Shown piece by piece: positions 11,883-23,823 of a stretch of 64,000 nt of DNA. The position numbers and the translations under genes are program-made. Below the pieces are notes generated by a model, which had not been told where the DNA came from, did no database searches, and saw only the letters and a list, made by a program, of their open reading frames with translations. Source of the stretch: Plantago ovata (lineage: Eukaryota > Streptophyta > Magnoliopsida > Lamiales > Plantaginaceae); NCBI GenBank assembly GCA_028274465.1, contig CM051456.1, positions 6,201,545 to 6,265,544 of the forward strand, read 5' to 3'. Each line of letters opens with the position of its first letter. The stretch's first letter is position 1.

Positions 11883-12036
11883 CGGGGGCGGACTGCAGCC
11901 CATGTTGCCCCCAAAAATTTTTAAAAAAAATTATATTAGAAATTACAATTTTTATAGATAAATTTTGTTAAGGTAGGTAACATTTAGTCGGCATGTAACA
12001 TTTAGCCGAGATTGATTGGAAGCCTGGTCTGCCCTG
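11883..12036. mobile_element. hAT-like MITE, 154 bp, with 8-bp target duplication
   Basis: CTTCACAC occurs at 11875-11882 and again at 12037-12044, directly flanking the element, which is the 8-bp duplication expected of hAT transposition. The termini CGGGGGCGGACTG and, on the other strand, CAGGGCAGACCAG are imperfect inverted repeats of the CAGGGGCGGA type common in plant hAT elements. There is no coding capacity, so it is nonautonomous. Confidence 0.7.
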
Positions 12037-12385
12037 CTTCACACTGAGCAATTGTGAGAACGTATGTACAAACTTTCAACATCTGAGACCTATATATGTA
12101 CTCATGTTATTGGAGTACCAAATTTCAAAAGTCAATTTTTTTCATTTTCTCTAAAATATATTGTTGAATGAGTTTATTATTAACAAGTATAGTTCGTCTT
12201 ACGCTCACTATGCACGCGTAGTGCGACTGTTCGTCTTAGTTCTACACTCAAGACGCGTAAATAACACACTTTATAACATGTTCGAGGATGCCCACTAACT
12301 CATCCCTACCCCAAATCATTTGTAATGCTCATATTTAGTTAAAGCAACAGATATGAACAAATGCTCACATTTTGTTTGTTTTGTA

Positions 12386-12670
12386 CTCCCTCTGAATTTT
12401 TTTATTTGACGTTTGTAAAAATTACACAGATTAATGAAGTTCACTTACTCTCATAATTGCAACAATGAGTAATGATTAATGACATAATAAATTAGTAAAG
12501 TAAGATTAATGCCCATGTATCACCCAATAAGAATTAAGTAGGATAAAATAAGTGTATAGTACCTAGGAGGAAAACAATAAAGAACGTTGATTCTTGTGAT
12601 AAGACTCAAAACGACAATTAAAGATGTTCTGTAAGAATTTATAAAATGTCAAATAAAAAATGGGAGGGAG
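12386..12670. mobile_element. Stowaway-type MITE, 285 bp
   Basis: Flanked on both sides by TA (12384-12385 and 12671-12672), with ends CTCCCTCTGAATTTTTT and, from the other strand, CTCCCTCCCATTTTTTATTTG. CTCCCTC termini and a TA duplication are diagnostic of Stowaway, the nonautonomous relative of Tc1/mariner. The inverted repeats extend inward through ATTTGACGTTT / ATTTGACATTT. Confidence 0.85.
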
Positions 12671-12679
12671 TAGTAGTTT

Positions 12680-13330
12680 GTTTGTTTCGTTTTTTGTGTG
12701 CAGGAGTTAAGGATGCTTCTCGGCTGATGTCAGTGGGACCTCATTTGCAGGGAGCTCAGATTTTTTACTTTTGGCAGGTTGCAGTTGTCTTACTTTGTTC
12801 TCTTTCTTGTTATTATCAGTGCAGTTTGTTTTGTTTTACGGGGACGAACATGTATAACTAGTTTGGGAGCATCTCGGTTTAGGCAACTGTGTTTGAGGTT
12901 TCTCGTTTTTGTTCTCCGTTCATTTAAGCCTGAGGGTTATATCAAACGGAAACTGATTCTTTTTAATGTCGCTCCTATGAGCTGGAAGTGGGATTGTGGT
13001 ACTGCATCATCGTCCTGGAAGCTATGGGAGTGTAGGCTCGTTATCAGTTGTTCGAATCACATACTTGGTTTTGGAGTTCCTTGGGCAACCGGTTTAAAGT
13101 CTGAGCTTTGGTTTTAGATTCCACGGGGATCATAGTGTAGCTAAAGTCCATTGGGTTTCGTGTCATTTTGGTATTCCACAAGCTTCTCTGACTTTTTGGA
13201 CTCTCGTTTGTACTTAGATTTTAGTGATACTACTTGTATCATGATTGAGGCATGCCCCTCTTACCTTGTACACCTTTTTAGCTTAATGAACTTTTTTGTT
13301 GTTTCAAATAATGTGTCTAATCTATTATTT
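12680..13330 (+). mobile_element. LINE 3' end, plus strand
   Basis: The segment from about 12915 to 13310 is homologous to the reverse complement of 40320-40790: both contain TCATTTAAGCC, CCTATGAGCTGGAAGTGG, GCATCATCG, CTATGGGAGTGT and GGGGATCATAG in order. The 3' end (GAACTTTTTTGTTGTTTCAAAT) resembles the tail region of plant LINEs. It is presumably a 5'-truncated copy. No reverse transcriptase is visible here. Confidence 0.55.
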
Positions 13331-13369
13331 CATTCTAGGTGATTGTGAAATTAGTTTTCGCTATTTTAA

Positions 13370-13785
13370 TTTTTCAACTTTATAAAAGACCTTCGTTAGT
13401 GAAATTAATTTTGGAGTGTAATTTGAGCGATTATATATGTAACGTACGGGTAATAATTATTTCCAAATATTTTACAATAAGTTTTCTCTAAAACATAAAC
13501 ATACTTGGTTATAGTCTTCGGTTCGGTACAATAATTTTCATGTGCCCAAGGTACCCCTTTAACCCATTATAGTTTCCGTTATAAAGTCTTGAGATTGGTA
13601 TGATTAATGGGTTTGTCCATGTGCCACGTTGCAAAAACATATTTTGGATTGGATTTTCTATTCCCATATCAATTTTATATCGATCCAAATATAAGTCTTT
13701 CATTATATGATTGAAATGTGTCACATAATTCAATCAAATCTATCATTTTCGGTTCGAAGTCATTAACCTTAATCATACAGTAAAA
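13370..13785. repeat. Dispersed repeat, copy 2 (pair with 4302-4675)
   Basis: Second copy of the repeat at 4302-4675, in the same orientation, with scattered substitutions and an insertion of about 25 bp near 13607 (TGGGTTTGTCCATGTGCC). Its right side runs into the AT-rich sequence starting at about 13780. Confidence 0.65.
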
Positions 13786-14504
13786 TCTTCGTAAATTAAT
13801 ACTCGATAAATTAATAACCTTAATAAAACTAATAATTTATCAAGTCCCAACTCGGGACCAGTGTAAATTTAGACCCCAATCAATAAAATAATAACATAAT
13901 AATTGTTTTAAATCTTAATGTGTATATATTGGTCCAACGAAACTAATAGAGCCGACAGAGCGAGCAGTAAAGGAATAAGAGTTCTAAAAAGTAATCATAC
14001 TATATATGATCCGCCCAAACTTTCTAAAATATTTTTAGTAAATATATGAATCTATGGCTACATGTTATTAGATCTATATTGAGTTCATATTTCTCTCCCA
14101 CTGCAATTAAGATTGAGTTGCATCATTTTCTTCTCTACGACAACAAAACGATGTAAACTCATTATTTTCACCAGAAAAATCTAGCAATCGATTCACATCC
14201 ATTTTTTACGAACAGTGCATGTGTGATCAGTGAGCAAGTCTCAAGTCCATCATTTGCATCATTTTAATTACTTGGCTTTGCTTTTATCATGACATGATCA
14301 CATGATCAAATGTATGTGCAAGGATAGAATCATAGAAATCAGTGGTTTTTGCATAATAACATAGCCAAGCTAGACATGTTTATAAACATCCGCTCCAAAG
14401 AGACGAGACGTATATATATATACACATTCAATACATACAATCTACATATATGAATGAGTCAATGACGTACAGAAACCAGTTCATAGACTGTTATCATAGC
14501 AGAA
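13786..14504. repeat. AT-rich sequence with a transposon-like left end
   Basis: The first ~110 bp (AAATTAATACTCGATAAATTAATAACC, then CCCAACTCGGGACC) resemble the terminal sequence of a high-copy plant DNA transposon family. I could not find a matching right end, so it may be truncated. The rest shows no coding region; it includes short TA runs near 14408-14425. Confidence 0.35.
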
Positions 14505-14507
14505 TCA

Positions 14508-15060
<553 letters not shown>

Positions 15061-15118
15061 TTATGGCTTGTAGAAAAGGTGAATTGTGCTTGGTGTGTAA
15101 GTTATGGAAATGCCAGGT

Positions 15119-15125
15119 TTATATA
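15119..15125 (-). promoter_or_regulatory. TATA box of the chitinase pseudogene
   Basis: Reads TATATAA on the minus strand, about 80 bp upstream of the ATG at 15039. The A/C-rich leader between them looks like an ordinary plant 5' UTR. The promoter-proximal part of the gene therefore survives next to a deleted coding region. Confidence 0.5.
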
Positions 15126-15355
15126 GAGATGTGAATTTCTGGATGTTTTGATCAGTACAAATGCAAAACTGCTGTTGTAAAGTTCACTAACTTGTTTGGT
15201 TTCTGTTTGTAAGTACTTGTTTGTTGCACGTACACGGCATGCCATGTATGTTTGTGGACTTCTAATTTTTGTTTTCTTGTTAAAATTTCGCAGTATGATG
15301 ATTTACTTAGTAGGGCAAAAGTGTTAGGATTCGTAAAAGTAATTTTTGAAAAATG

Positions 15356-15427
15356 TTCCGTTGCCGGGAATCGAACCCGGGTCGCCTGGGTGAAAGCCAG
15401 ATATCCTAACCGCTGGACGACAACGGA
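15356..15427 (-). tRNA. trnE-UUC: tRNA-Glu (anticodon UUC)
   Basis: On the minus strand the 72-nt gene starts TCCGTTG and pairs with CAACGGA at the 3' end, followed by an A discriminator. The anticodon arm is CTGGCTTTCACCCAG with TTC in the loop. The B box reads GGTTCGATTCC. A T-run terminator follows immediately (A-run at 15349-15353 on the plus strand). There is no intron and all stems look intact, so this is a working nuclear tRNA gene by sequence. Confidence 0.95.
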
Positions 15428-15636
15428 GATATACTGTTACACTGATATTAATCATTAATTCATCCGTTATATCAGAAGCTTCCTGGTTTTCGGTCAACAA
15501 CTTCTAACTTGGACTCCCGATTACTCTTAAACTATAATGATAAAGTATTTTAAAAAAATTATATTATAAAAATATAGGCTGAGAGAACGGCGGGAGTACA
15601 TAACAATATTCGTGTAATAAGTTTATAGATAAGTAT

Positions 15637-16160
15637 CAGGGCCGTCTCGGAGATTTCGGAGGCCCTGTGCAAAATTTTATCTATGAGGACTTTAATAAAA
15701 TAAAACATATCATTACGATTGTATTTTTATTCTCTAATACGTTTTATTCCACAATATCCTTCCGTCCCATCATTTTTTTTTATATTTTTCATCTTGATAT
15801 GTCACACTCAAATTGTTATGTTTGAACTAGCTCACAAGCTCATTTGTACGTTCTTTATTGTGAACATCACTTCAATTATTCACTCTTTTGTCATCATGAA
15901 TATCACATTTAAAAATAAAATAGTACAATCAAACAAATTATATTATACATTATCTTAAAAAAATGGTGAAAAAACAAACGTATAGTATTAATCGGGACGA
16001 AAGGATTGTTTGGATTGATATTTCATCTTATTTAATATAAAATCATGTTTTTCTGAATTCAAAACATATGTATTAGGTTAATGGATCATAAATTAGAGGC
16101 CCCCAAAAATCGGAGGGCCTGTTCGGTCGGGCTCACTGCACACCCTTATAGACGGACCTG
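15637..16160. mobile_element. DNA transposon (MITE-like), 524 bp, with 10-bp target duplication
   Basis: AGATAAGTAT occurs at 15627-15636 and again at 16161-16170, exactly bordering the element. The ends are CAGGGCCGTCT and, on the opposite strand, CAGGTCCGTCT, followed by G/C-rich subterminal sequence (GGAGGCCCTGTGC; GGAGGGCCTG). The ends look hAT-like, but the duplication is 10 bp rather than 8, closer to Mutator elements. Superfamily is therefore uncertain. No protein is encoded. Confidence 0.7.
15757..16005. mobile_element. Stowaway-like MITE nested in the 15637-16160 element
   Basis: Ends are TCCTTCCGTCCC and, on the other strand, TCCTTTCGTCCCG, matching the degenerate Stowaway terminus. 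The left flank is TA and the right flank TT, so one side of the target duplication is mutated. It sits wholly inside the larger element, so it inserted later. Confidence 0.5.
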
Positions 16161-16663
16161 AGATAAGTATACTACATACAAGTATTGCTTATCTTGATTT
16201 TGTTTTAACAAGTTCGTGTAATAATTATCATCAAAGTATGTATGGTATGTGCTTAATTTTGTTTAAACTGAATTGTTCTGCGTCAGCCAGTCCAAATTCG
16301 CAGTAAAAAGTGAACATAACGTTTGAGATGAGAATTTATTACTCAACAACAGGAAGGTTATTTGAGATTGATGATATTTTGTTTATTGGAAATTTGATCC
16401 CAGTTGTCAAAACTGCAAACCAGCTTTGCATTTTATATCATATAAATAACAGATCCATCAAACATGGTTAAAGTATCTAAATTACTGAGGTAAAAGGTAA
16501 TTCAACATGCAGAAAATATCTATAATTGATGCATGCATGTTAGCAGGACAAGCCTTTCAGCTAGAAACTCAGAAGCACCAGCTCATATGTACTACTGGAA
16601 ACTTATATGCTCAACCAGCTCTCAGAGTTTCCGGAATTCACCATTCAAGGACGAGGACCCCAA

Positions 16664-19205
16664 CTAGACTTGTGGCACTGTAAAACTCCCGACTCTTGGG
16701 GACATTGTAAATGGCGTGTCCAAAATGGTCAATACGTTTGGTATCGACATTCCTCCCGAGATAACAATCTCTGCAACCAAATGCAAAATACATTAAACAT
16801 AGAACTAATGAAATACCACATTGCAGTAAAATGTCATAGTTTGGGTAAGTTTTTACCTATGCCCTCTCGAACAGAAAGGTTAGGCCTCATAATATCCTTT
16901 GAGTTAATGAGATAATGTCACCAAGGTAGAGATGGTTGGTGGGAACATACACACCGCAGAGCTCCTCTGAGCCAGTACTTTTACGTAGAATGACAGTTGA
17001 TGTGATGAAACCAAATGTATATTCACCTACACGGGGATGTTTTATGATTGCCACTTCCTTGAAGGCATGAGAAGTCTGATCTGAACATGTGAAACTTTGT
17101 CAGCATCTTTGAAAAACATGAAAGTGGTTATATAGTACCTATCAAGTGAATTTACCTGGGGAAATAGCTACACTTATTTGTTTCGAGGCTGCATATATGT
17201 AGCTCATCAGGGGCATCTTTTTAATGAACCATTCACCCAAAGCGAGGAGAGAGGCACCAACCCATGAGGACATGAACACTCCAACCAGGAAGATGAAAGT
17301 AATTGACGTCACAAAACCAAGGCCTGCAAGTAACTAATCAAGACTACAGGCAGAGGCTTTTCGATACATGTGTGCTTATATTCAGTTTAAGTGCTAGATG
17401 TTTGGTGATGGTCTACCAGTGATTTTCTCGTTCAAATAATATATCGCAAAAGGAAAACTAAGAGTGGATTTACAATGTGGTGCTTGCTTTCTCTTAAGGA
17501 CAGCTAATGTCATTGTATTGCCTTCTCAACCAAAACAAAATGTTTATACTACTTGATCCCAAAATGCTAATGCATAGGTCACATTCATGTAAGGGTTGGA
17601 TCATTAAGTGATTCTAAATAAGATACTATTTACTTTGCACATTTAACATATTTATGGAATGCAGGATTGAAAAGAAAATTTTGCATGATCAATACGTATG
17701 TGGTAAATAAAAGATTGCGTAGGGAGTAAGAAATGATCTGCATACCAAATACACTGATTCCCAGATGTGTATAAATAGGGGAGAAGAAGCCATCCACAAA
17801 ATGAATGAACCACCAAGTGGTATAGAACGTGATGGCAATTGGAAGTAGGATAACGCTGCAAATAATATCAACAATTTTGTCAGTTTAAGGGACATTGAAA
17901 CATTATGCTGATATATGCAACTCCATGACGCACCTAATCTTCAAATTATGCTGAGATATTTATTTACAGAAAAAAACAAGAATGTGAATTTTCTTATTTG
18001 CTTATCACGCCACCCATTTTGTTACTTTTGGTTCACTACCATAGGAATTGGGATTTGTTATTTGTTGCAGTAAGGTTGAGGCTTGCTTTAGTCTATAGAA
18101 GTCGTGTATCACAGCATGCATAGTATAAGAAAGAAACTGTAGTTATACATTTCCATTACGCATTAGCTGCAAATGAGTATCAAAAAGAAAGTGAAACTGC
18201 CAAGTGTTTGCTCACCATCCAAGATTTGCCTCACCAAGGTATCCATTTATGTGAAACAAACTAATAATCGGTATCTTTCCTTTTCTTTCTTTTCGCATCA
18301 CCAAGTACAAAAAAAGGCGTGTGATGAACACCATAAAGTAACATTTACAGAAGCAAACCATAAATCATGATTCATGCATACATGTAGTATGAAAAATGTG
18401 TTACAAACAACGAAGAACTAACCATCCTGTCATAAACTTCTTCCAAGCCCAGCTACGAACCACCTTGCTGAATGCCTGCAAAAGGCAAAACATTATGTCC
18501 CCAACGTGCATTGAGGAAGAAAATTCAGGAAATAATGAAAGAACTAAGCGCCAAAACCGCTGTTTGTGTAGAAGTAATCAACTCATAGGCTAACACATGA
18601 AGTACCTTCTACTATATACCAACTTGAATCCCATGAAAACTCCATGTCCCACCTGTCCTAACTCATAATTACAACCCACACATTGATATTTACGGCCTTC
18701 CCGTCTTTTCACTAATGGCCTAGTGAAAGATGGATGGAATGCCGTAGAGAATTCGCTCGGAGCCTAACGGACTAAGCTAAGGCATCAGTAAGAGTAAGAG
18801 TTACAGCCAATATGCACCACTGCTCTCTAATTTGAGTTTTTCATTTTATTTTATTATTATTAGGGAAAATATGAGCAATTGCCATATGATGAGTGTTCAG
18901 TAAACAATGCACATTTAGAGTAAATCAACGAAATAAGAGAGAGCACAGCAGAAATCAAATTGACAGGAAGGTAAAGTGTGCAATATAGGTAGCTAAAAAA
19001 GTAAGCTGGAATTGAGTAATAGAAATTGATATGCATGGGGTGTAAAATTAAATTAATGTGCGATGATGACCTCTTTTCCGGCGACGGAGGTGGAGGAAGG
19101 AGAGTTGGATTTGGAGGTGTCGGAGTCGGCAGCGACGGCGGAGATCGACAAACCGGCGGCGGATAGAGGGATGAGACGCTCGAGATCTCTGTCTTTGGCT
19201 GACAT
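16664..19205 (-). CDS. LIKE-COV / COV1 family membrane protein, with apparent 1-nt frameshift
   Basis: Six exons on the minus strand: 19205-19071, 18475-18423, 17855-17746, 17323-17156, 17080-16857 and 16770-16664. The first intron's donor (GAG/GTCATC) is weak. The protein has a Ser-rich N-terminus, then WAWKKFMTGC, transmembrane segment 1 (VILLPIAITFYTTWWFIHFV), FFSPIY, transmembrane segment 2 (VTSITFIFLVGVFMSSW), GEWFIKKMP, SKQISVAISP, FKEVAIIKHPRVGEY and VPTNHLYLGD. These are signatures of COV1/LIKE-COV, whose Arabidopsis founder affects vascular patterning and vacuolar trafficking. In exon 5, after GDIISL, one base is missing compared with the family: as read the frame gives TQRIL and stops at 16887 (219 aa). 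Restoring one base gives NSKDIMRPNLSVREGI and joins exon 6 (EIVISGGMS...) for 265 aa, a normal family length. It may be a real mutation or a sequencing error. Confidence 0.88.
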
Positions 19206-20955
19206 CCTGGGCGATGATTGGTAAGAGGGTGATCGGTTCTTGGCGGATGAATTTCTCACAAGGCTAATATCACTCTTGCACAGCATGGGAAAAATATTAT
19301 TACTTTCAGCAACAACAACACTACGCTGCCATGTTTCGTTTCCTTTCTTTCTAATTTCTAAACAAACAAAATTAAATTAAATCTTGATTTTGATTTTGTC
19401 GTCGTCTTTTTGTTTGTTGTGGTCTTTCTCTGTTTCATTGCGTCATTGGCTCGACGTGATGGGCAAATCAATCGGGAATCCAAAACCGAAACCGAAATGT
19501 AGTCGATCATTTTGAAATCCTTGACCAATTGAAACCCAAAATGAATTTATTTTGGAACCAACGCAATTAGAACGACTCGTTGATCTCGATTTTGGATATT
19601 AAAATCGACTAGAAGGACAAACAGTGAACGAAAACGTAATCTATCCAAACGTCCCGTGTAGAGTGTAGATCATGTTAGATAGCTAAGCTTTGATAGCACA
19701 ACATTGTAGCTTGCAACCCGTCGTATGCTTCCTACTCTTCTTGGACTCAAATGTTTGCCACCCCTCGACAACACCTTAACTTTTGAGCAACATCGAGTGA
19801 TTTGATACACATCCATCACCTCGACCACGTGTCTCCGATAGTCACCTTCTTGATAGCTCGTGGTCTCTTCTATGACTTCTGTTGGTAGAGTTTTGACCGT
19901 ATCCACCCTCGAACCGGTAACCACATCCTCTTTGACCTCCATCATAGCTAGCTCCAATCATCATTGAAATGGATTTTTCTTCAACGTTGCATGCTTCGGA
20001 TTCTTCTCTGACCATCTCTTTACCCCTTTCTACATCTTCGAACATTCGAATCGGAAATTCGAGGCCTAATTTGGGCGATTGGAACGTGTGAATAAGTCAG
20101 AAAGGGTAAGAAAATGGCTCAACAAGTAGATTATAATTTGCATTTATAATTCTATTCCGCTTAGAACTATAATGACTCATGAATTTGTCTAGTAAATAAG
20201 TATATAAGTACAACATGGTGTTGCCTATAATTGTCGATTATTATCACGTTGATGACTACATATATTTTCCTGGTAGTCTTTCTCTCTAATTGTTTTCTTG
20301 TCTTGTTCAATGACGAATCTGAAGTTTTATGTCGTTCTTAACGACTAATCCTTCATTTTTGAATCAGCCATGCGTGATGAACATCTAGTTCGTGCGAATT
20401 ACAGCGAATTCATGAATTGGACAGTCAGATAGGCAATCTCCAACACATTTCAATGTTGTTGATTGTTAAGAGGATCACATTTCTATTTAGAATATTAGAA
20501 ACCAACATTGCAAAATGAGTATGGAATGGACAAAAACTTCACCGTTGATATTAGAACAGAACTAAATGAAATAGAACTGAACTGAATTAACCGAATAGAA
20601 GTATAGAAATGAAAACACTTTTAAAAAAAGAGTGTACGCTTCATTTTATTTTATTTTTTCACATGTGCTATGGGCGCATTCCATCACACTGGTAAATAGA
20701 ATAGAATAAAAGTATTTTTGGGTTTCGTCTACTTGGACATATCTCTCACTGTAGCTGTCAAGCTTTACTTCTCCCAGTCAGTTACCAAATCAGAATCCCT
20801 GCCGGATTTCAAATCTCTACCAATCGCCGATTTTCAAATTCACTCCATCAAGATCTGGTACTAGTCCAAATTTCGATTCACCAATCCCAAATTTCTGCCA
20901 GTGGAATCGGAGGGAGCAAGACAGTAGCAGCAGCAACTCAATTCAATTCAATTCA
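19206..20955. other. Shared upstream region of two divergent genes
   Basis: Intergenic DNA between the LIKE-COV start (minus strand) and the small membrane-protein start (plus strand). It should hold both promoters. Overlapping open frames occur on the minus strand near 19670-20045, but I recognise no domain in them. Nothing else is supported. Confidence 0.4.
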
Positions 20956-23823
20956 ATGATAACTCGCTCAAAGCTCGTCGAACAACTCAGAGATTACCAG
21001 ATCAGATCTCAACACAAATGGTCGCCGCTTACTGTCTTCTCACCAACCCCTTACCTCTCCGCCTGGTACCAATTTTGCCCCTCCCTCTTTTTCTCTTTTA
21101 ATTTTGTCAAATTTATAATTCGATTTAACATATGATTAATTAGACCTAATTAATTACTGTTAGTTAGTTACTTACTGTGTGAATGTGTGTGTTGCTACTT
21201 GCTAGTGCTATCTTTGAATTGCTTGTATTATCACTCAATTTTAGAGGACTCTTAAAGGAAATGCATTACAGCAGGTCTAAGTCTGATAGTTTGTGCAAGT
21301 GTTTAGTAGTCTAGATATGTTTTCGCCATTTCAGGGAATGGTTATGATGCTTACAGTTTAGATGCTCTATGTTGATCTAGTCTGGGTTTTACTTCAAGAG
21401 GGTTACTATGGTATGCAATTAATCTGGGCCTTTTAGGAATTCTGATTGTAATTTTATTGAGGCTTCATGCTTACTCATATGTCAATAGTGTGCTCGTGCT
21501 GTTTACATAGCTCGATTTTGGTGTCTATGATAATGATGTAGTTTAAGACTCGATTTTTGGTGTCTATGATAATGATTGTAGTTTTAAGACCCTTACCAGT
21601 TATGGTAAACACACTTTTAGTGATTATGGTGATTGCCTTAATATGTTGTATGCGTAGTTATACTAACAATCATCTAATGTCAAGTCGGAAGACCTTTTGC
21701 TATGGTAAACCTTTTGGCTAACAAGAAGTCGTTTTTTATATGGACGGTAGGACAAGATTTAGGATCACTTTCACAAATAATCTGCAGTAACTTATAACTT
21801 AATGCTGCATGAAATGACCAATATTTAGTAGAAGTTGATTCTATCCATGGTCTTGATTTTTCCATGGAACATGAACTCTGATGGGGTTGGTTTCTTGAGG
21901 TTTTTTTCTAGCTTCAGTTTTTGGTACTGTCTAAGCAACAATAGGTTTGTCTAAGGAAAGTGATCGGTTGGTTATCATCTTACCAACAAACAAACACTGT
22001 GATTGTATTCCTGGTTATCATCTTTAGCTTGGCTTTGTACATTTCACCCCACTTAACTCATCTGTTCATCACAAGTTTTATGAAATTGATGCTCTACATT
22101 TGGTAACGTTGCTCCTTTTTTTAGTGATATTTTATTTATAACAGAGTCCCTTTATAATATATAGTAAATGGTTTTCCTCCAACAAAAAGGTAGGAGGAAA
22201 ATCAAACAAATTTTATTCTTAGAAAAAGAGAAATAGCTTGACAGCAGATAGCAAACACTAATTACCAGATTCAGCAAAGAGGACTGCACTTTTCTTTTTG
22301 TTCGAGTTCGTAACCCTTACGTGCTGTGCTGGTCACATTTGTGGAGTATTAACTTATCTTGATATTTTGGAACAAAGCAAGAAGGTTTATGTAAAACTAT
22401 CGGGTTGTGATTTTCTATCAAACCTTAGTACTTCATATCTATGTCAAAGAAAAAACAGAAATTTTCATGATTCATCTTATATCTATATAAATTGTGCGAA
22501 AGAAATGATTATTTTCTGCCTTGAAACTGGTTTAAAATGGATTTGGTAACAAGATAGGAATTACAAACCCTTGAATATTCCATTACTTCTAGACTCTAAC
22601 AACGGAAGAATTGCAAAACAGTTGATAAATATTCAGTCCTCAATGTGCATTCTGTGCCGAAATCTTGCAAAACTTTGATAAACTTCGTATTGCTTTATGC
22701 TTTCAAATTCATTTGGTTATTACTGACGTTAGAATTTTTGTATTTTATGTCTAAACTGCTCTACTGACTTCGATTAGAATTTCATTTCTCATCTAAAGGC
22801 TTAAATTCTAATTCCTGTTTCTTAGGAACAGATGTAGTGATTGAACTAGAACTATGCTACAGGCTGTTATGCTTCAAATAGATACGTGCTTTTTCAATTT
22901 ATTTTATATTTTCCCTTCCCTCTGGAGCTCATGGTGTCTTTTTGTTTTCTGGAACTTCTGAGTCTGATACTTCATGAAGACTTTTGTTAGTTGGTGGAAC
23001 ACCGGCACCTATTATCTGTCATTCATGAAATAGAGAAGAGTCTGCAGAATACATATGTGAAAATATAATAGATGCTAGAATGTGTGGAGAAAATAATTAA
23101 ATAAGTCAAAAGACTCAAAACCCACAAAGATATAGTTGAGGAGAACTATGTCAATCTTTTTAAATCGGATTGGTTCTTTCCAGATGGCTGAAAAATTCCA
23201 TATGGAGGAGTTATCTATCCTTACCCTTTAGTTCCTGATGTATTTATATCTTTGTTGTATGCAGCTTGTCTATATCAGTTGATAAACAAAACCACAAGTT
23301 ACATTCGGAAGTCTGGGGCCTTCCTTGACCAACCTTAGTTTATTTCTAATTTATACCTTCAAGTTTACTTTTGGCATGTATTTTATACTTTTTTGTTTTG
23401 ACTTAAGGTGGGTTGTTCAGCCTCTGTATGTGTTTTCTGCATTAATTATTGATTCTTTAGAATCTTGAGAAATCTGTGTGATGAAATACATGTTTTGAAG
23501 CACACAAGTATTCACTGGTTTGCTGCTGTGTACTGCCTTTCTTTAGCTAATCGTGCCAAAAGCCCAAAAGCATCTCTTTCAACTTTTCTCTTATTTGTGT
23601 TAGTTTTACTTGATGCAGGACAGATGTTGCAGTGGCCCTTTTGCTGGCCTTGATCTTTATTGTGCTTCTAGTCTCATCTTATATCACGCTTTACATGAAA
23701 CATTACTGGATCTCCTTAACTCTTTTATGCCTGGGGATTGTTCTTCCAATACGTCTAAAAGTCTCACGGCAATCTCTTGCAAAGAAAAGGGATAGAAGAT
23801 TTTTACTTCCTCTATCCATGTGA
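20956..23823 (+). CDS. Small conserved plant transmembrane protein, 104 aa
   Basis: Two exons, 20956-21065 and 23619-23823, separated by an intron of 2,553 nt; the junction rebuilds a Trp codon (TG/G). The N-terminal 36 residues are polar (MITRSKLVEQLRDYQIRSQH...). Two closely spaced hydrophobic segments follow, VAVALLLALIFIVLLVSSYITLY and HYWISLTLLCLGIVLPI. The C-terminus is basic (KVSRQSLAKKRDRR) and ends FLLPLSM. This fits a two-pass membrane hairpin. I believe similar short proteins occur in other plants, annotated only as transmembrane proteins, so no function is given. Support for the model comes from clean splice sites, frame continuity and the continuous membrane topology. An intron this long in so small a gene is unusual. 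Confidence 0.7.

Noticed and set aside
16607..16915. Plus-strand 102-codon frame
   Set aside because: It is antisense to the last two exons of the LIKE-COV gene, whose protein similarity is clear.
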